Positions 1-7,875 of a stretch of 64,000 bases of DNA are shown here, piece after piece. The notes below the pieces were generated by a model. That model was not told the origin of the DNA and did no database searches. It saw nothing but the letters and a program-made list of their open reading frames with translations. Position 1 is the stretch's first letter. Each line of letters starts with the position of its first letter. The DNA lies in assembly GCA_016214955.1 (NCBI GenBank), contig JACRMN010000013.1, forward strand, positions 176,821-240,820. The letters are read 5' to 3'. The translations under genes and the position numbers were made by a program. This DNA is from Deltaproteobacteria bacterium (GTDB lineage: Bacteria; Myxococcota; Myxococcia; Myxococcales; Anaeromyxobacteraceae).

Positions 1-26
1 TGGCAGCCGCTCGGGACCTGAGCCCG

Positions 27-866
27 CTACCGCAGCCCGATGAGCGCGATGCCGGCGACGGCGAGCGCCAGCCCGAGGGCGCGCACCGGCGAGAGGTGCT
101 CGCGGAAGAACACCCGGGCCAGGAGCACCGTGGGCGCCGGGTAGAGCGAGGCGACGAGGACGGCGAGGGAGAGCAGCCCGGCGCGCGTCGCCAGGAGGAA
201 GAAGACGTTGGCCGCCATGTCGGCCACGCCGGCCACGAGCGTGGGTGGCGCCCCGGCCCGCGTCACCAGGAGCCGCTCGCGCCGCAGGGCGGCGGCGGTG
301 GCGAGGAGCGCGATCGAGGCGCCGCGGGCGGCGAGCACCGGCCAGAGGCCGGAGCCGGAGGCGGTGCGCGCCAGGGCGATGAAGAAGAGGCCGATGAAGG
401 CGCCGGCCAGCAGCGCGTGGGCGAGCGCGGAACGCAGCGCGCGCCGGTCGGCGACGCCGCCCCGCTCCCAGGAGAGGAGGAGGATGGCCGGCAGGCACAG
501 GGCCGAGCCCGCCAGCGCCGCTGGGCTGGGCCGCTCGCCGGAGAGGATGCCGAAGGCCACCGGGATGGCGGCGCCGACGAGGGCCGCCGCCGGCGAGACC
601 ACGGCGACGAGGCCGCCGGCGATGCCGCGGTACAGGAACGCCAGCCCGCCCGCGCCGGCGACGCCCGCCGCCGCGCCCCAGGCGAGATCGCGGCCTGCCG
701 GCAGCGCCTCGCCGCTCGCCAGCACGAAGGCGAGCGCCAGCAGGGCCCCTGCCGCCTGCGAGGTGACGAGCACGGCCACGAGCGGGCTGCGCCGCGCGGC
801 GTAGCCCCCCGAGAAGTCGGCGACGCCGTAGCAGAGGGCCGAAAGCGCGGCGAGGAGGACGCTCAT
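27..866 (-). CDS. DMT-superfamily (EamA-type) membrane transporter
   Basis: This 279-residue protein is almost entirely hydrophobic. It has about ten predicted membrane helices in two similar halves, the layout of the EamA/drug-metabolite transporter superfamily. It opens MSVLLAALSALCYGVADFSG, and the second half ends with the family-typical run of an arginine-rich loop (FFREHLSP) followed by a last glycine-rich helix. The ATG at 866 is chosen because the first helix begins there; the frame stays open further upstream but that part is arginine-rich and not membrane-like. The family exports small metabolites across the inner membrane; the substrate cannot be read from sequence. It runs in the same direction as the next gene upstream. 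Confidence 0.85.
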   Translation of the reverse strand: MSVLLAALSALCYGVADFSGGYAARRSPLVAVLVTSQAAGALLALAFVLASGEALPAGRDLAWGAAAGVAGAGGLAFLYRGIAGGLVAVVSPAAALVGAAIPVAFGILSGERPSPAALAGSALCLPAILLLSWERGGVADRRALRSALAHALLAGAFIGLFFIALARTASGSGLWPVLAARGASIALLATAAALRRERLLVTRAGAPPTLVAGVADMAANVFFLLATRAGLLSLAVLVASLYPAPTVLLARVFFREHLSPVRALGLALAVAGIALIGLR

Positions 867-910
867 CGAGGCGGCGAGTATTGCCGCGGGGCCGGGGCGG
901 CGCCAGGCGA

Positions 911-1816
911 TCAGGGCGCCGGCGGCGAGACCAGCTCGACGAAGGCCACGGCGCCGCAGTCGGTGCAGCCTGCCGCGCTCCCGCCGGCGAGCGGCGCCAC
1001 CGCGGCGCGCAGGCGGTCCTCCAGGCAGCGGCCGGCGGCGCCGGTGGCGAGCGAGCCCGCCGACGCCACCGCGATGCCCTGCGTCCCGAGGTCCACGCGC
1101 GCCTGGTAGGAGCCCTTCTCGGCGTAGCCCCCGGTGCAGTCGGCCAGGGCCGACGAGGACTTGAAGGCCTGGACGAGGCGCCACAGCTCGGGGGAGAGCA
1201 CGTCGGGCTCGTCCCGGACCTCGAGGTGGATCTGGCTCTCCACGTAGGTCTCGCCCGACAGCGGGTCGGTCCTGGGTGTGCCCACGGCGAGCTGGAGCCC
1301 TCGCACCCAGCGCCTGAAGTCGGCGTCGCCCTGGAAGGGCTGCTGCCAGGACCTGTCGTCGCTGGTGAGGATCTCCAGCCGGCAGACGCTCCCGCGGCAG
1401 GCCAGAGACCAGGCGCGGACGTCGGCGGCGCGGAGGGCGTGCTCGAGGTCCTGCCGAATGCGCGCCTCGGCCTCTGGCCCCCCGGTGCTCTTCTCGAAGC
1501 GCTCGTGAAGTGGCAGCGCCCGGAAGTGCTCCTTCTCGAGCCGGGCCACCTCCGCCTCGAGCGCCGCCACCCGGGCGGCCTCGGGACCCGCGGGCGCGCC
1601 GGCCGCGGGTCGCGGCGCGGGGACCGTGCCGCCGGGCAGGCCGCTGGAGCTGGCGTCGAGGCGGGGAGCGACGCCGGGCGTGGCGGCGGGAGCCGACCCG
1701 GCGGGCTGCGTCGCGCCCGGTGCGCCGGCGAACGCGCCTCGCGGGCTGCCGCGCAGGAGCAGCCATCCGTTGAGGACCAGGCTCAGCGCCAGCAGGGCCC
1801 AGGGGAGGCGACGCAT
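911..1816 (-). CDS. Membrane-anchored periplasmic protein of unknown function
   Basis: The 301-residue protein begins with a single N-terminal membrane anchor (residues about 4-22). A Pro/Ala-rich linker follows, then a short coiled coil (around VAALEAEVARLEKEHF), then a soluble domain. Several cysteines in the soluble part (around LACRGSVCRLEI and GCTDCGAVAF) look suited to disulfides, which fits a periplasmic location. I do not recognise the family. Phrases such as CRGSVCRLEI recall a group of anchored proteins common in myxobacteria that carry a conserved C-x-C-R-L/V-E motif; that resemblance is from memory only. The start is the ATG at 1816, just before the anchor. Confidence 0.7.
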   Translation of the reverse strand: MRRLPWALLALSLVLNGWLLLRGSPRGAFAGAPGATQPAGSAPAATPGVAPRLDASSSGLPGGTVPAPRPAAGAPAGPEAARVAALEAEVARLEKEHFRALPLHERFEKSTGGPEAEARIRQDLEHALRAADVRAWSLACRGSVCRLEILTSDDRSWQQPFQGDADFRRWVRGLQLAVGTPRTDPLSGETYVESQIHLEVRDEPDVLSPELWRLVQAFKSSSALADCTGGYAEKGSYQARVDLGTQGIAVASAGSLATGAAGRCLEDRLRAAVAPLAGGSAAGCTDCGAVAFVELVSPPAP

Positions 1817-2091
1817 CGCACGCGAAGTGTACTCCTCCGCCGGTGAAGGGGGTCACGAACCCCGGCGGGGCCACCAGGAAGGGAAGCCGCTGCCCCGTCA
1901 TCGAACCGAGATCCAGCCCGCGCGACGCCCCCGACAGTGACCTTTCGTGAACCAGGCCCCGGCCACCGGGCCCCCCCATCCGCGACTTCTGCGCCGGATC
2001 CCGCGACCTTGGCCGCGGGGTGGCCCTCGCCCCGCGGGCGCGAGCGCCGCCCCCCTTGCGGCCGGCGACCCAGGTCCGATCATGGCGGGTG

Positions 2092-2955
2092 ATGCAGCCC
2101 ATCTCCGTGTCGACGGCGCTGGTCGTCGGGTTCGCCTTCCACCTCCTGGCCGCGGTCTCCCTCGTCGGCACCTGGCAGGCGGGCCGGGCCTACCCGGGCC
2201 TGCGCCAATGGGCCCTGGCGGCCATCCTCAGCACCGTGAGTGCCCCGCTGATCGCCGCCCGGCCGGTGCTCCCCCTGGCGCTCTCCGCCATCGGGGGGTC
2301 AGGCCTCTACGTGGCCGCCTCTGCGCTGGTGCTGGTGGGTCTGCACCGTTTCACGGGGTCCGGCCCCGCGCTGGGGCGGGGCTCGGCGCTGGTGCTCGCG
2401 GCGGCGGGTGGCGCCTTCCTCTACTTCGTCTTCGCGCGGCCCAGCGTCGGCGCGCGGGTGGTCCTCTTCAGCGCCTGCACCGCCTGGCTCGCGGCCCGCA
2501 CCTCCTGGCACTGCCTGCGCAAGCTGGGTGCCGCCTTCGGCGCGCCGGCTCGCTTCCTGGCGGCGCTGCTGGGCGCGCTCGCCGCGTGCCAGGCCGCGCG
2601 CCTGGTGGTCGCCGCCGCTGTGACCGCGGGCGGCGCCGATCCCGAGCTCTTCGCGCGCACCCAGGCGGAGTCGCTGCTCCTCCTCGCGACCATCGTCTTC
2701 TGGGCGGTGGTGCTGTTCGCCCTGCCGTCGCTCCAGCAGCGGCGGCTGATGCTCGACCTCGAGCGGTCCGATGCCCAGGTGCGCAAGCTGGAGGGCATCC
2801 TCCCCATCTGCATGCACTGCAAGCGCATCCGCGACGCCGGCGACAGCTGGCAGGTGCTGGAGGAGTACATCGGCGCCCACAGCGGGGCGGCCTTCAGCCA
2901 CTGCCTCTGCCCGGACTGCGTGGCCAGGTACTACCCGGACGCCGGGCTGCGCTAG
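2092..2955 (+). CDS. Seven-helix membrane protein with C-terminal cysteine-rich (zinc-like) signalling tail
   Basis: The N-terminal roughly 220 residues contain about seven hydrophobic segments and a cytoplasmic helix (around QQRRLMLDLERSDAQVRKLE). The C-terminal 50 residues carry the pattern LPICMHCKRIRD ... W ... EEYI ... H ... F.HCLCPDCVARYYP. This CxxC/CxxC pattern with a conserved tryptophan is a recurrent tail found after PAS domains, receivers and membrane sensors in deltaproteobacterial signalling proteins. Its job is not known to me, but the cysteine spacing suggests metal or redox binding. No kinase, GGDEF or other output domain follows. The ATG at 2092 is chosen because the first helix starts there; a GTG at 2020 would add a basic tail. 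Confidence 0.7.
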   Translation: MQPISVSTALVVGFAFHLLAAVSLVGTWQAGRAYPGLRQWALAAILSTVSAPLIAARPVLPLALSAIGGSGLYVAASALVLVGLHRFTGSGPALGRGSALVLAAAGGAFLYFVFARPSVGARVVLFSACTAWLAARTSWHCLRKLGAAFGAPARFLAALLGALAACQAARLVVAAAVTAGGADPELFARTQAESLLLLATIVFWAVVLFALPSLQQRRLMLDLERSDAQVRKLEGILPICMHCKRIRDAGDSWQVLEEYIGAHSGAAFSHCLCPDCVARYYPDAGLR

Positions 2956-3223
2956 CGCACCTCGCAGCCCCGGCCGCCGCGACGACATGCCCTGGAGCGC
3001 CTGGTGGGACGAGGTCCCGCGGCGGCCGCAGGGGCCGCACGACGGCAAGCCGCGCCACGGCTGAGCGAGGCGCCTGCGCCGGCCGCTCTCCCCCCAAAGT
3101 GGCCTTTTCCAGCGCACGCTCCAGATGGGCAAGCGACCGCTGAGCCGCGAACCAGCATGCTGACAGGCGGAAGCCTTTCACCGCGAGCGGCCCCGGCCCA
3201 GCGCGCCGGGCAGGAGAACGGTC

Positions 3224-3625
3224 ATGAGCGAAGAGAATCGTCCCGGCGAGCAGAGCACGGTGGAGCAGGTCACCGAGAAGGTGAAGGAGATGGGCCAGAC
3301 CATCGCCGCCGAGGCGCGGCAGGTGGCCGGCGAGGTGAGGGCCGAGGTGGCCCGCGCCCAGGAGGCGGTGGCCGAGAAGGCCGCCGCCGTGCAGGAGGCG
3401 GTGCAGGAGGGGACCGCCGCGGTGAAGCGGCAGGTGAAGCGCCGCGTCCGCGCCGCCAAGGCGAGCGCCAAGCGGACCGCGGCCCGGGCGAAGAAGGCGG
3501 TCGGCAAGGTCAGCGCCGCCGCCCGCAAGGCGGTGAAGGGCAAGAAGGCCGCGAAGAAGCCGGCCCGCAAGCCCGCCCGGAAGCCGGCGCGGAAGGCCCG
3601 GCCCGTCCGGCGGAAGAAGCGCTAG
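3224..3625 (+). CDS. Histone H1-like lysine/alanine-rich basic protein with phasin-like N-terminus
   Basis: The 133-residue protein has two parts. Residues about 1-70 are acidic to neutral, helical and alanine-rich (repeats such as VAGEVRAEVARAQEAVAEK), resembling phasin or late-embryogenesis-type helices. Residues about 70-133 are extremely basic, with repeated KKAAKKPARKPARKPARK-type motifs like bacterial histone H1 homologues. Such proteins commonly bind DNA or polyhydroxyalkanoate granules; which applies here is not decidable. An AGGAGAA ribosome-binding site sits just before the ATG. A strong hairpin lies downstream at 3713-3737. Confidence 0.8.
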   Translation: MSEENRPGEQSTVEQVTEKVKEMGQTIAAEARQVAGEVRAEVARAQEAVAEKAAAVQEAVQEGTAAVKRQVKRRVRAAKASAKRTAARAKKAVGKVSAAARKAVKGKKAAKKPARKPARKPARKARPVRRKKR

Positions 3626-3712
3626 CCGGCCCCTCGGGCGCGGTTGCCGCTGCGGCACGTCGGCGCAGGCCCCGGCGGCGCAACCGGTCATACTCCCTGC
3701 CTCTCCTCCGAC

Positions 3713-3737
3713 GGCCGGCCGCCAGAAACGGCCGGCC
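3713..3737 (+). terminator. GC-rich hairpin, likely transcription terminator
   Basis: A perfect 9-bp stem (GGCCGGCCG / CGGCCGGCC) encloses a 7-base loop (ccagaaa). It is flanked by a further complementary pair, CCTCTCC upstream and GGAGAGG downstream, which extends the structure. It lies between the H1-like gene and the small secreted protein gene. No T-tract follows, so termination efficiency is uncertain; it could also stabilise an mRNA end. Confidence 0.45.
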
Positions 3738-3829
3738 CAGGGGGAGAGGAGCGCCTGGGAGGGAACCCATCCGGGCCCACGGTGGCTCTCACCGGGCGCC
3801 CGTCTGCCCATCCCAGGAGGCAACACCTC

Positions 3830-4015
3830 ATGTCCTCGAAGCGTCTGCTCGCCATCGTCGCCGCCACCGCCTTCTCCACCGCCGCCGTGGCCGAGGAGGC
3901 CAGGAAGGAGGCCGCCAAGGTGGAGAAGAAGGAGGCCGCCAAGGAGAAGAAGGGCGAGAAGAAGGCGAAGGCCGAGCCGAAGAAGCCCCAGAAGCCGAAG
4001 CCCGAAGGCTGCTAG
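3830..4015 (+). CDS. Small exported lysine-rich protein
   Basis: This 61-residue protein has a clear signal peptide (MSSKRLLAIVAATAFSTAAVA) followed by a short, highly charged KE/AK-rich tail ending in a single cysteine (PKPEGC). A textbook AGGAGG ribosome-binding site lies at 3815-3820 in front of the ATG. It sits 20 bases upstream of the rhodanese gene and is probably co-transcribed with it. I recognise no domain; the terminal cysteine on an exported peptide is notable beside a sulfur-handling protein, but a functional link is speculation. Confidence 0.65.
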   Translation: MSSKRLLAIVAATAFSTAAVAEEARKEAAKVEKKEAAKEKKGEKKAKAEPKKPQKPKPEGC

Positions 4016-4035
4016 CCGCCAAGGAGGGGGAACCC

Positions 4036-5397
4036 ATGAACCGCATCGGAACCGGGGCGCTCGCGCTCGCCGCGGCGCTGGCCGCCACGGCCGCGTCCGC
4101 CGCCGAGAAGCCCGTCATCGCCAAGATCTGCACCAACTGCCACCAGCCCCAGGCCGGCAGCCTGCGCGGCTACTTCGACAGCGCGGCCTTCAAGTCGAGG
4201 TCCATCCAGATCCGCATGGACGACGCCGTCGAGATCGTCGCCTTCGACCCGGCCAGGCTCGAGGTGCTCGAGGGCGCCCGCAAGGAACCGGCCGAGTACC
4301 TGCGCCAGGTGAAGAAGAGCCACGAGATCCGCATCGCCTTCGAGGAGAAGGACGGCAAGAAGGTGGCCACGGCGGTGAGCCTCAAGCAGCCGATGAAGGT
4401 CCCCGCCGAGATGCTCATCACCACCGCCGAGCTCGAGAAGCTGGTGGCGCAGGGGCCGGAGAAGGGGGCCTACACCCTCATCGACTCGCGGCCCCTGCCC
4501 CGCTTCCAGGAGGGCTTCATCCCCACCGCCCAGAACCTGCCCTTCCCGGCGTTCGACAAGCTCCAGGACAAGCTGCCCACCGACAAGGCGCGCCTGCTCG
4601 TCTTCTACTGCGCCGGCCCCACCTGCTCCATGAGCCCGAAGTCGGCCGACAAGGCCAAGGCGCTGGGCTACACCAACGTGCGCGTCTACCACGAGGGCAT
4701 GCCCGCCTGGTCGAAGGGCCACTTCGGCCTCCTCGCCGCCCAGCACCTCAAGGAGGCCTGGATCGACAAGGACATCCCGGCCGTGCTGCTCGACGTCCGC
4801 CCCGCCGACGAGGCCGAGAAGGGCTTCATCCAGGGCGCGGTGGGCATGCCCGCGGGCGCCCTCGCCAAGGGCCTCAGGACCCTGCCGCCGGCCGACAAGA
4901 AGGCGCCCATCATCGTCTACGGCGCCGGCCAGGAGGCCGAGCAGGCGGCCGCCAGGATCATCGCCGCCGGGCAGTCGAACGTGAAGGTGCTGGCGGGCGG
5001 CTTCGAGGCCTGGAAGTCGGCCGGCTACCCGGTGGCCACCGGCAAGCTGGGCAGGAAGGTGGCCTGGGCGCCGAAGCCGCGGCCGGGCGAGATCGCCTGG
5101 GACGAGTTCACCAGGCTGGCGAAGAAGATCCCGGCCGACACCCTGATCCTCGACGTCCGCAACGACGACGAGGCCCAGTCCGGCATGATCCACGGCGCCA
5201 GGCAGATCCCGGCCGAGGACCTGGAGAAGCGGCTCGCCGAGCTGCCCAGGGACAAGCGCATCGTGGCCCACTGCTCCACCGGCGTGCGGGCCGAGATGGC
5301 CTACCACCTGCTGAAGGAGAAGGGCTTCGAGAAGCTGGCCTTCCTCAACGGCAACATCGCCATCGACAACAGGGGGCGGTTCAAGCTCTCCAGGTAG
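4036..5397 (+). CDS. Exported triple-rhodanese protein with CxxCH motif
   Basis: The 453-residue protein has a signal peptide (cleavage near AASAAEK) and then a CTNCH haem-c-type motif at residues 32-36. Three rhodanese domains follow. Domain 1 (about 124-235) has a catalytic-loop cysteine at C192 (YCAGPTC). Domain 2 (about 240-335) reads IVYGAGQE at the same position, so the cysteine is missing. Domain 3 (about 352-453) has C413 in HCSTGVRAE. Rhodaneses carry sulfane sulfur on that cysteine, so two domains look active and one degenerate. A periplasmic role in sulfur transfer or redox is inferred. The start is supported by AAGGAGGGGG just upstream. Confidence 0.85.
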   Translation: MNRIGTGALALAAALAATAASAAEKPVIAKICTNCHQPQAGSLRGYFDSAAFKSRSIQIRMDDAVEIVAFDPARLEVLEGARKEPAEYLRQVKKSHEIRIAFEEKDGKKVATAVSLKQPMKVPAEMLITTAELEKLVAQGPEKGAYTLIDSRPLPRFQEGFIPTAQNLPFPAFDKLQDKLPTDKARLLVFYCAGPTCSMSPKSADKAKALGYTNVRVYHEGMPAWSKGHFGLLAAQHLKEAWIDKDIPAVLLDVRPADEAEKGFIQGAVGMPAGALAKGLRTLPPADKKAPIIVYGAGQEAEQAAARIIAAGQSNVKVLAGGFEAWKSAGYPVATGKLGRKVAWAPKPRPGEIAWDEFTRLAKKIPADTLILDVRNDDEAQSGMIHGARQIPAEDLEKRLAELPRDKRIVAHCSTGVRAEMAYHLLKEKGFEKLAFLNGNIAIDNRGRFKLSR

Positions 5398-5413
5398 CGA
5401 AGGTCCGCGGCGC

Positions 5414-5444
5414 GAGGGCCCGGGCGGCGAAAGCCCGGGCCCTC
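5414..5444 (+). terminator. Perfect 12-bp inverted repeat, terminator-like hairpin
   Basis: GAGGGCCCGGGC at 5414-5425 pairs exactly with GCCCGGGCCCTC at 5433-5444 around a 7-base loop. It begins 17 bases after the rhodanese stop codon, in the right place to end that transcript. The opposite-strand gene remnant starts just beyond. There is no T-tract. Confidence 0.55.
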
Positions 5445-5482
5445 CGCTCGACGCGTGTGTGGGGCCGATTCGTGCTCGGCCG

Positions 5483-5646
5483 TCAGAGCAGCTCGGCGCA
5501 GCCGTAGATCATGTCGTTGGTGTTGGACGACTGGCGCACCTCGCCGTTCACCCAGGTCTCGATCTTGAGCTGCTGCGGGTCTCCCACCAGGTCTGCCGAC
5601 ACCAGCCAGGGGCCCACGGGCGCGAAGCCGTCGCTCACCTTGCCCG
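5483..5646 (-). pseudogene. Remnant of a fumarylacetoacetate hydrolase-family gene
   Basis: The minus strand encodes about 50 residues, KVSDGFAPVGPWLVSADLV then DPQQLKIETWVNGEVRQ and SNTNDMIYGCAELL, followed by a stop. This matches the interior of the FAH/2-hydroxyhepta-2,4-diene-1,7-dioate isomerase family, including the family-typical stretches DGFAPxGPWLV and VNGExRQxSNTxDMI. Family members exceed 200 residues, so both ends are missing. It directly follows the stop codon of the oligopeptidase gene at 5649 with no usable start or ribosome-binding site of its own. The decay product of a lost gene is the simplest reading. Confidence 0.75.
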
Positions 5647-5648
5647 GC

Positions 5649-7772
5649 CTACCGGGTGATGCCCACCTGGGAGAGCAGGAAGGCAAGCTGCCAGGACCTG
5701 TCCCGCAGCGCGTCGTAGCGGCCGCTGGCGCCGCCGTGGCCGGCCGGCTCCATCCGCACCCGCAGGAGCAGCAGGCGCTCGTCGGTCTTGAGGGTCCGCA
5801 GCTTGGCCACGTACTTGGCCGGCTCCCAGTACATCACCTGGCTGTCGTTGAGGCTGGTGGTCACCAGCAGGGCCGGGTAGGCGGTGCGCTGCAGGTTGTC
5901 GTAGGGGCTGTAGGCGCGCATCACCGCGAAGGCGGCGGGGTCGCCGGGGTCGCCCCACTCCAGGTACTCGCCGACGGTGAGCGGCAGGGTCGCGTCCATC
6001 ATGGTGTTGAGCACGTCCACGAAGGGCACCGCCAGGTGAACGGCGCGGAAGAGCTCGGGCCGCATGTTCACCACCGCGCCCATGAGCAGCCCTCCGGCGC
6101 TCCCGCCCTCGGCCACCAGCCGCGCCGGCGAGGTCCAGCGCTCCCGCACCAGCGCCTCGGCCACGTCCACGAAGTCGCGGAAGGTGTTGCGCTTCTCCAG
6201 CAGCATGCCGTCCTGGTGCCAGAGCTCGCCCATCTCGTCGCCGCCGCGCACGTGGGCGATGGCGAAGGCAACGCCGCGGTCGAGGAGCGCCAGCCGCTCG
6301 TGGCGGAAGCGGGCCGACTGGCCGTAGCCGTAGGAGCCGTAGCCGTAGAGCCACAGCGCCCCGCTGCCGTCGCGCGGGAAGCCCTTCTTGTAGACGATGC
6401 TCACCGGCACCTGGGCGCCGTCGCGGGCCTTCACCCAGAGCCGCTCCGTGGCGTAGGCGGCGGCGTCGAACCCGCCCAGCACCGCCTCCTGCTTGCGCAG
6501 CACCTTGCGGCGCGCCGCCACCTGGTAGTCGAAGACCGCGGGCGGCGAGGCCAGCCCCTGCGCCTCGAAGCGGAAGGTGGGGCTGTCGGCGTCGGCGTTG
6601 CCGGTGGCCCGCGCGTCGTAGACCGCCTCGGCCATCTCCACGGTGTGCCACGTGCCCTTCGCGAACTCGTGGACCCGGAAGCGGGCCAGGCCTGCCTGTC
6701 GCTCGGTGACCACGGCGAAGTCGCGGTAGAGGTCGAGGCCGGCCGCCTTGCCGCCAGGGCCGGGCGTGAAGAAGGGCCTCCAGCGCGCCGGCGAGGCGTC
6801 GGCCACCGGCGCCGAGACCACGCGGAAGTCGCGGGCGTCGAGGTTGGTCCGCAGGTAGAAGCGGCCCTGCCGGTGCTCCACCGTGTAGCGGTGCCCCTTG
6901 CGGCGCGGCAGCACCACCCGCAGGGCGCCGCCGGGCCGCCGGGCGTCGAGCACCCGCTGCTCCCAGGTGTCGGTGGAGCGGGAGGTGACGACCAGGTAGC
7001 GGCGGTCGCGGGTGCGGGAGAGCTCCACCGCGTAGAGCGCGTCCTTCTCCTCGTACACCTTGGCCGGCGGCCTGCCGGGCGAGAGGCGCCAGACGGTGTC
7101 GGAGCGCTTGGTCCGCTCGTCCTCGGTGACGTAGAAGACCGTGGCGCCGTCGGCCGCCCAGGCCACGCCCGTGACCCGCTCGGCCAGCGGCCCCTCGGCC
7201 GCCCCGCCGGGCAGCTCCCGGCGGAAGAGCCGGTACTGCCGGAAGCCGGTGGTGTCGGCGGTGTAGAGCAGCCGCCGGCCGTCGTCGCTCACCTCGACGT
7301 CGCCGAGACCCAGGTAGGGAAGGCCGGCCGCCAGCGCGTTCTGGTCGAGGAGCACCTCCTCGGGCGCACCGTCGTTCCAGGCGCCGCCCGGGCCGGCGGC
7401 CCTGCGGCAGAGGAGCGGGTACTGCTGCCCCTCCACGGTGCGCCGGTAGTAGAAGAAGCGGCCGCGCCGCTCCGGCACGGAGAGGTCGGTCTGCTGGATG
7501 CGGGCCAGGGTCTCGTCGTAGAGCGCCCGGGCGAAGGGCTCCTGGGCGCGGGTCATCTCGGCGGCGTACCGGTTCTCGGCCTCGAGGTAGGCGCGGACCT
7601 CGGGGTTCTCCTTCTCCCGTAGCCAGAACCAGGGGTCGCTGAACTCCTCGCCGTGCCAGACGGTGCGGTGCTCCTTCCGCGGCGCGACGGGAGGGACCGG
7701 GCCCTCGGCCGCCGCGCCCAGCGGCAAGGCGGCGAGGGCGATGGCGATAAGGCGAGCGGCGGTGCGGGACAT
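5649..7772 (-). CDS. ptrB: S9A-family serine peptidase, oligopeptidase B type, exported
   Basis: The 707-residue protein has a signal peptide (MSRTAARLIAIALAALPLGAAAEG), an N-terminal beta-propeller of about 400 residues, and a C-terminal alpha/beta-hydrolase domain. Family marks include DPWFWLREK near the N-terminus, YGYGSYG, HVRGGDEMGELWH and the nucleophile elbow GGSAGG. The catalytic Asp lies in LNDSQVMYWEPAKYVAKLR and the His in PAGHGGASGRY. Oligopeptidase B cleaves short peptides after basic residues. The ATG at 7772 is preferred over the longer upstream reading because it begins the signal peptide. Most bacterial relatives are cytoplasmic, so export would be a variation. Confidence 0.9.
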   Translation of the reverse strand: MSRTAARLIAIALAALPLGAAAEGPVPPVAPRKEHRTVWHGEEFSDPWFWLREKENPEVRAYLEAENRYAAEMTRAQEPFARALYDETLARIQQTDLSVPERRGRFFYYRRTVEGQQYPLLCRRAAGPGGAWNDGAPEEVLLDQNALAAGLPYLGLGDVEVSDDGRRLLYTADTTGFRQYRLFRRELPGGAAEGPLAERVTGVAWAADGATVFYVTEDERTKRSDTVWRLSPGRPPAKVYEEKDALYAVELSRTRDRRYLVVTSRSTDTWEQRVLDARRPGGALRVVLPRRKGHRYTVEHRQGRFYLRTNLDARDFRVVSAPVADASPARWRPFFTPGPGGKAAGLDLYRDFAVVTERQAGLARFRVHEFAKGTWHTVEMAEAVYDARATGNADADSPTFRFEAQGLASPPAVFDYQVAARRKVLRKQEAVLGGFDAAAYATERLWVKARDGAQVPVSIVYKKGFPRDGSGALWLYGYGSYGYGQSARFRHERLALLDRGVAFAIAHVRGGDEMGELWHQDGMLLEKRNTFRDFVDVAEALVRERWTSPARLVAEGGSAGGLLMGAVVNMRPELFRAVHLAVPFVDVLNTMMDATLPLTVGEYLEWGDPGDPAAFAVMRAYSPYDNLQRTAYPALLVTTSLNDSQVMYWEPAKYVAKLRTLKTDERLLLLRVRMEPAGHGGASGRYDALRDRSWQLAFLLSQVGITR

Positions 7773-7875
7773 GCGGGGCTCTCCGCCGGCGGGGCGAGAG
7801 CGCGCGCCTCGCGGGCGACGCAGCCTGTCACCGGGAGGCGATCCGGGCAAGCGCCCGGCCGGGCGGCCCCGCCGG

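Noticed and set aside
2987..3064. A 25-codon frame (MPWSAWWDEVPRRPQ...) between the 7TM gene and the H1-like gene
   Set aside because: No ribosome-binding site and no family seen; too short to support without expression or conservation data.
5511..7622. A plus-strand open frame of about 700 codons opposite oligopeptidase B
   Set aside because: Composition is Val/Arg/Gly/His-rich without any motif, and the other strand holds a complete S9 peptidase with its catalytic residues.
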